Origin: CAISIP01 sp031403955
Lineage (GTDB): Bacteria; Pseudomonadota; Gammaproteobacteria; Burkholderiales; Burkholderiaceae_C
Direction: 5' to 3'
DNA: 36,740 nt
NCBI GenBank assembly: GCA_031403955.1
Contig: JANNGR010000317.1
Location: forward strand, 1 to 36,740
The translations under genes and the position numbers were made by a program. Positions 32,661 to 36,740 of the stretch are shown here, piece after piece; position 1 is the stretch's first letter, and each line of letters opens with the position of its first letter. The notes under the pieces are model-generated. The model was not told where the DNA came from. It made no database searches and worked only from the letters and a program-made list of their open reading frames with translations.

Positions 32661-33416
32661 TCAACCGCGGCCGGCAAATGGCATCTTGGTGGCCATCACG
32701 GTGTGGAACATCACATTGGCTTCCAATGGCAAGTTAGCCATGTACAACACCGACAGGCCAACAATGTCGACGTCCATCAACGGCTCAATCGCGATTTCGC
32801 CGTTGGCCTGGGGAACACCAGTGGCCATACGTTGCGCCATCTCGGTCGCGGCGTTGCCAATATCGATCTGTCCCACCGCGATGTCGTACTTGCGGCCATC
32901 AAGCGAGGCACTCTTGGTCAGGCCCGTCACCGCGTGTTTGGTCGCGGTATAGGCAATCGAATTCGGCCGCGGCGCGTGGGCCGAGATCGACCCGTTGTTG
33001 ATGATGCGTCCGCCGCGTGGCGCCTGCGCCTTCATGACCCGAAATGCCTGCTGGATGCACAGGAACATGCCGGTCAAGTTGATATCGACCACGTTGCGCC
33101 ATTGCGCAATCGTAAGGTCCTCCAGCGCAATCGCCGGCGCGTTCACGCCCGCATTGTTGAACAACACGTCTACCCGCCCGAAGGCAGCGACGGTTGCCTC
33201 AAACAATGCGCGCACCGCCAGCGGGTCGGCGACGTCGCATGGAAACGCCAGCGAACGCTCAGCCGCGCCGCTTCGGTCAATTACCTCCATCAAGGGGTCC
33301 ATTCGGCGCCCTGCCAGCGCGACGCGGTAACCATCCTTCAGCAGTGCCAGTGCCGCGGCCTTGCCAACCCCGGTGCCGGCACCGGTCACAAGCGCAACTT
33401 TTGAAACTGTGGACAT
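32661..33416 (-). CDS. Short-chain dehydrogenase/reductase (SDR)
   Basis: A 251-residue classical SDR. It has the cofactor motif TGAGTGVG at 11-18 (TGxxxGxG), FNNAG around 86-90, Asn113, and the catalytic Ser143, Tyr156 and Lys160 (YTATK). Arg37 and Arg38 after the second strand (AGRR) suggest a preference for NADP(H), since an acidic residue there would favour NAD. The C-terminal part (DIGNAATEMAQRM, then NVMFHTVMATKMP) matches SDRs of the 3-oxoacyl-ACP-reductase-like group. The substrate is unknown. It follows rnr by 53 bp on the same strand, with AGGAG at ten bases before the ATG. Confidence 0.9.
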   Translation of the reverse strand: MSTVSKVALVTGAGTGVGKAAALALLKDGYRVALAGRRMDPLMEVIDRSGAAERSLAFPCDVADPLAVRALFEATVAAFGRVDVLFNNAGVNAPAIALEDLTIAQWRNVVDINLTGMFLCIQQAFRVMKAQAPRGGRIINNGSISAHAPRPNSIAYTATKHAVTGLTKSASLDGRKYDIAVGQIDIGNAATEMAQRMATGVPQANGEIAIEPLMDVDIVGLSVLYMANLPLEANVMFHTVMATKMPFAGRG

Positions 33417-33469
33417 GGTAGTTCGACTCCTGAAAAAAATCGGGTTCCTCGGCCGGCGCTGACTGATCG

Positions 33470-35761
33470 CTAGCGCCGGGACTGGCGGCTGCGCTTGCCA
33501 ACGACGGTCTGGCCCGGCGAGGTCTTCCCGCCAGCACCTGCTGGCTTGCGTTTGCGCTCCAGCGGGTCGGAAATCTTGCGCGATTTCCGCGCAATGGAAA
33601 TTTCGAGCGGGTCCTCGTCACGCCCGGGGCGCGCGGCAGCACCGTTTGACGCCCCCTTGTCCTTCATCGCCCGCGCCAGCAATTCATCCCCCTCGCGCAC
33701 CAGCCGGAAATCAATCCGGCGGCCATCCAGGTCAACGCGGCTAACCTGCACCCGGACGCGCGTGCCGATGGCGTACCGCATGCCGGTACGCTCGCCACGC
33801 AACTCTTGGCGCGCTTCATCGAAGCGGAAATATTCTCCGCCGAGTTCGGTGATATGAACCAGACCCTCAACGTACAACGCGTCGAGCGTAACAAATACCC
33901 CGAAACTGGTGGCCGCGGACACGACGCCACCGAACTCCTCACCGAGATGCTCGCGCATGTATTTGCACTTCAGCCAGGCTTCGACGTCGCGGCTGGCTTC
34001 ATCCGCGCGCCGCTCATTGGCGCTGCAATGCAATCCCGCGGCCTGCCAGGCCAGATTCTCGGCGTTCAATTTTTGCGGCTTTTGACCCGGTTCGTTGACC
34101 CGCGCGGCCAAGCCCTTCTCCAGCCGGCGCGAAAGCTTGGCATGGGCCTCACCCGGAGTGGGCAACACCGGCAACTCGTAGCGCGTTCTGGCGAGTATGG
34201 CCTTGATCACGCGGTGTACCAGCAGGTCCGGATAGCGCCGGATTGGACTGGTGAAGTGCGTGTAGGCATCAAAAGCCAGCCCGAAGTGACCGCTATTGGA
34301 GGGCGTGTAAATCGCCTGCTGCATCGAACGCAGCAACATCGAATGGATTTGTTGTGCGTCTGGCCGATCCCGTGTCGCCAGGGCAATTGCCTGGAACTCG
34401 GCCGGTGTCGGGTCGTCGCTGATGTTCAAGCCCACGCCGGTGGCTTTCAGGTAGCTGCTCAGGGTCTCCTTTTTTTCCGGAGTCGGGCCTTCGTGCACAC
34501 GGTACAAGCCGGGGTGCTTGCTCTGCAAAATAAAGTCGGCGCTGCACACATTGGCGGCCAGCATTGCCTCTTCGATCAACTTGTGCGCCTCGTTGCGCGT
34601 GCGCGGAACAATTTTCTCGATACGTCCACTCTCGTCGCAGATGATCTGCGTCTCGACCGTCTCGAAGTCCACCGCGCCGCGCCGGTTACGCGCCGCCAGC
34701 AGGGCGCGATAAACCTCGTGCAGATTGAGCAAGTCCGCTACGCGATCGCCGCGCTTGAGGGCCTCTGGCCCCTTGGTGTTGGCCAGGATCGCTGCCACCT
34801 CGGTGTATGTAAATCTCGCGTGGCTCCACATCACCGCCGGGTAGAACTGGTACGCGCTGACCTCGCCATCGGCACTAACGAACATGTCGCAGACCATGCA
34901 CAGCCGTTCGACTTCTGGGTTGAGCGAGCACAAACCGTTGGACAGTTTTTCCGGCAGCATCGGGATCACACGGCGCGGAAAATACACGCTGGTCGCGCGG
35001 TCATACGCGTCCACGTCAATGGCTGAGCCAGTCTCGACATAGTGGCTTACATCGGCAATCGCCACCAGCAAGCGCCAGCCTTTGGAGGCCGCTCTGCCGC
35101 GCCCGGTCGTGGCCGGCTGGCAATACACCGCATCGTCAAAGTCGCGCGCGTCCTCTCCGTCGATTGTCACCAGCGCAACGTCCGTCAAATCAACCCGATG
35201 CTTCTTGTCCTGGGCTCGAACCTTGTCCGGCAAGGTTCGGGCCAGCGCTATACAGGCGTCCGAGAACTCATGCGGCACACTGTACTTACGCACCGCGATT
35301 TCGATCTCCATGCCCGGGTCGTCGATTTCGCCCAACACCTCCTTGACGCGGCCCACCGGTTGCCCGTACAGGGCTGGCGGCTCGACCAGTTCGACCACTA
35401 CCACCTGACCAGGTTTCGCGGTACCCGTGGCTCCCTTCGGAATCAGCACATCCTGGCCATAACGCTTGTCCTCCGGTGCCACCAGCCAAACGCCACCCTC
35501 CTGCAACAGCCGCCCGATAATTGGAAGCCTTGGGCGTTCGACAATCTCGACCACCCGACCCTCGGGTCGCCCCTTGCGGTCACTGCGCACGATGCGCACC
35601 TTGACGCGGTCCTTGTGCAAAACAGCGCGCATTTCGTTCGGTGGCAAATAAATGTCTGACTCGCCATCATCACGGGAAACAAATCCGTGGCCATCGCGAT
35701 GGCCTTGAATGGTTCCCTCGACTTCGTCCAGCAGACCGCTGGATGGACTAGTATTCTTGAT
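33470..35761 (-). CDS. rnr: Ribonuclease R (start uncertain)
   Basis: Processive 3'-5' exoribonuclease of the RNB family, active on structured RNA and in tmRNA-linked decay. Order: a cold-shock-like OB domain beginning VEGTIQGHRDGHGFV, a second OB domain, the RNB domain with the metal-binding motif DGEDARDFDD at about 201-210, the S1 domain (EFGGVVSAATSFGVFV) and a basic tail ending RSRQSRR. The N-terminal helix-turn-helix domain of E. coli RNase R (about 80 residues) is absent. No ATG, GTG or TTG occurs in frame between the tRNA-Leu gene and the first OB domain. I place the boundary at ATC (35761), giving an (M)KNTSPSSGLLDEVEG N-terminus. CTG at 35734 or 35731, or GTG at 35812 inside the antisense of the tRNA, are alternatives. 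Confidence 0.93.
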   Translation of the reverse strand: MKNTSPSSGLLDEVEGTIQGHRDGHGFVSRDDGESDIYLPPNEMRAVLHKDRVKVRIVRSDRKGRPEGRVVEIVERPRLPIIGRLLQEGGVWLVAPEDKRYGQDVLIPKGATGTAKPGQVVVVELVEPPALYGQPVGRVKEVLGEIDDPGMEIEIAVRKYSVPHEFSDACIALARTLPDKVRAQDKKHRVDLTDVALVTIDGEDARDFDDAVYCQPATTGRGRAASKGWRLLVAIADVSHYVETGSAIDVDAYDRATSVYFPRRVIPMLPEKLSNGLCSLNPEVERLCMVCDMFVSADGEVSAYQFYPAVMWSHARFTYTEVAAILANTKGPEALKRGDRVADLLNLHEVYRALLAARNRRGAVDFETVETQIICDESGRIEKIVPRTRNEAHKLIEEAMLAANVCSADFILQSKHPGLYRVHEGPTPEKKETLSSYLKATGVGLNISDDPTPAEFQAIALATRDRPDAQQIHSMLLRSMQQAIYTPSNSGHFGLAFDAYTHFTSPIRRYPDLLVHRVIKAILARTRYELPVLPTPGEAHAKLSRRLEKGLAARVNEPGQKPQKLNAENLAWQAAGLHCSANERRADEASRDVEAWLKCKYMREHLGEEFGGVVSAATSFGVFVTLDALYVEGLVHITELGGEYFRFDEARQELRGERTGMRYAIGTRVRVQVSRVDLDGRRIDFRLVREGDELLARAMKDKGASNGAAARPGRDEDPLEISIARKSRKISDPLERKRKPAGAGGKTSPGQTVVGKRSRQSRR

Positions 35762-35766
35762 ACAAT
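35758..35766 (+). promoter_or_regulatory. Extended -10 promoter of tRNA-Leu
   Basis: TGATACAAT matches the extended -10 consensus TGnTATAAT at all but one position. The predicted start, about 35773, leaves a 12-base leader before the tRNA. No good -35 box is seen, as expected for extended -10 promoters. It overlaps the 5' end of rnr on the other strand. Confidence 0.6.
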
Positions 35767-35784
35767 CGCTCTCTTTCCTGAGAT

Positions 35785-35869
<85 letters not shown>

Positions 35870-35890
35870 TGTGAATGGGTTGAATGCAAT

Positions 35891-35917
35891 GCCGCTGCTG
35901 GGTCAGCGGCTTTTTTT
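35891..35917 (+). terminator. Rho-independent terminator of tRNA-Leu
   Basis: GCCGCTG - CTGGGT - CAGCGGC forms a perfect 7-bp stem with a 6-base loop, followed directly by seven T. It lies 21 bases after the tRNA CCA end. There is no T-run in the other direction, so it does not serve rimO. Confidence 0.92.
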
Positions 35918-35958
35918 CGCCTGTGTTTATTTTGCCCGTCGATTCGCGCATCACGCCT

Positions 35959-36740
35959 TCAGACCGGCACGGCCACCAAATCGTGGCCCTGGGCGCCCAC
36001 AATGCGGGCCCGTGTGAACTCTCCCACCTTGAAGGTCTTGCTGATTTTCTCCGGCGCTAACAACTGCACGTTGCCATCGATCTCGGGCGCATCGGCATAA
36101 CTGCGCCCCCTGCCGCCACGCCGGCCCAGCCCCGGCGCCGAATCTACCAACACCTGCATGGTGGCGCCGACACGTCTTTGCAACCGCGTTGCGGACACCT
36201 GCTCGGCGACGGCCATGAAACGCGCGCGGCGTTCCTCTCGCAGTTCGGTCGGCAACATGCCGGGGAGGTCGTTGGCCGCCGCACCGTCCACCGGGCTGTA
36301 AGCAAAACAGCCGGCGCGGTCGATCTGCGCTGCGTGCATGAATTCGAGCAAATGCGCAAACTCGGCTTCGGTCTCGCCCGGGAACCCGGCGATGAAGGTG
36401 CTGCGCACCACGATCTCGGGGCACTCGGCACGCCACTTCAGGATGCGCTCCAGGTTCTTCTCGCCGCTGGCCGGCCGCTTCATGCGCTTGAGCACGTCGG
36501 GGTGGCTGTGCTGCAGCGGAATGTCCAGGTACGGCAATACCTTGCCGGTAGCCATCAGCGGTATTACATCGTCCACGCTAGGGTACGGGTAAACATAATG
36601 CAGCCGCACCCAGGCACCATAGGGGTCGGCGATTTCGCCCAACGCCTGCACCAGTTCCAGCATACGCGTCTTGACCGGTTTACCGTCCCAGAACCCGGTG
36701 CGGTACTTGACGTCCACACCATACGCAGATGTGTCCTGGC
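35959..36740 (-). CDS. rimO: Ribosomal protein S12 methylthiotransferase RimO (3' part)
   Basis: Radical-SAM methylthiotransferase that thiolates an aspartate of ribosomal protein S12. The window holds the C-terminal ~260 residues; the N-terminal UPF0004 domain and the CxxxCxxC radical-SAM cluster motif lie beyond the right edge. The visible part starts QDTSAYGVDVKYRTGFWDG, a RimO-type stretch after the cluster motif. It continues with VRLHYVYPYP, YLDIPLQHSHPDVLKRMKRP, RSTFIAGFPGETE and GCFAYSPVDGA, then the C-terminal TRAM domain (about the last 65 residues, VGATMQVLVDSAPG ... GDLxAVPV-like end). QHSHPDVLKRMKR followed by FAYSPVDGA fits RimO better than MiaB. It converges with tRNA-Leu. Confidence 0.95.
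   Translation of the reverse strand, partial: QDTSAYGVDVKYRTGFWDGKPVKTRMLELVQALGEIADPYGAWVRLHYVYPYPSVDDVIPLMATGKVLPYLDIPLQHSHPDVLKRMKRPASGEKNLERILKWRAECPEIVVRSTFIAGFPGETEAEFAHLLEFMHAAQIDRAGCFAYSPVDGAAANDLPGMLPTELREERRARFMAVAEQVSATRLQRRVGATMQVLVDSAPGLGRRGGRGRSYADAPEIDGNVQLLAPEKISKTFKVGEFTRARIVGAQGHDLVAVPV

Noticed and set aside
33806..35026. A 406-codon plus-strand frame opposite rnr
   Set aside because: Antisense shadow of the RNB domain; no motif, no ribosome-binding site of note, composition typical of a complementary frame.

Overview
The window looks like chromosomal housekeeping DNA from a betaproteobacterium of the order Burkholderiales, most like a member of the Comamonadaceae. The signs are the gene orders carA-carB-greA / rlmE-ftsH-folP-glmM and rpsB-tsf-pyrH-frr-uppS-cdsA-dxr-rseP-bamA-skp-lpxD-fabZ-lpxA-lpxB-rnhB, an RNase R next to tRNA-Leu(CAG) and rimO, a moderately high G+C content, and an LpxA whose acyl-ruler residue predicts short (C10) 3-hydroxy acyl chains. 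The family-level placement is inference.

Layout. At 1-676 is the 3' part of a 3-hydroxyisobutyrate-dehydrogenase-like gene (+). From 713 to 27037 nearly everything is on the minus strand, in two essential superclusters lying head to tail. Read 5' to 3' on the minus strand, the first is rpsB, tsf, pyrH, frr, uppS, cdsA, dxr, rseP, bamA, skp, lpxD, fabZ, lpxA, lpxB, rnhB and a SpoU-type RNA methyltransferase (27037 down to 11994). It covers translation, UMP synthesis, the undecaprenyl carrier, phospholipid and isoprenoid precursors, outer-membrane assembly and lipid A. The second is carA, carB, greA, then rlmE, ftsH, folP, glmM and a GNAT acetyltransferase (11817 down to 713). Only yhbY (6351-6824, +) interrupts this block, divergent from rlmE. 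Many junctions are 1-11 bp overlaps (TAATG, ATGA), so translational coupling is likely.

From 27229 to 32652 the plus strand carries a looser accessory group: an amidase-signature hydrolase, a DadA-like FAD amino-acid dehydrogenase, a 357-bp region without a clear gene, a metallo-beta-lactamase-fold hydrolase and the bifunctional NAD(P)HX repair enzyme. Then come a minus-strand SDR oxidoreductase, RNase R (minus), tRNA-Leu(CAG) with its own promoter and terminator (plus), and the 3' part of rimO (minus), cut by the window end.

I see no mobile element, CRISPR array, prophage, toxin-antitoxin pair or defence cassette, and no candidate for a wholly new multi-gene system. The points worth a second look are local: five perfect ATGAC repeats joining the dxr stop to the rseP ribosome-binding site; an RNase R frame with no usual start codon, whose 5' end collides with the tRNA-Leu promoter; two terminator-like hairpins with nearly identical flanks; a possibly leaderless yhbY; several TTG starts; and the LpxA ruler residue.
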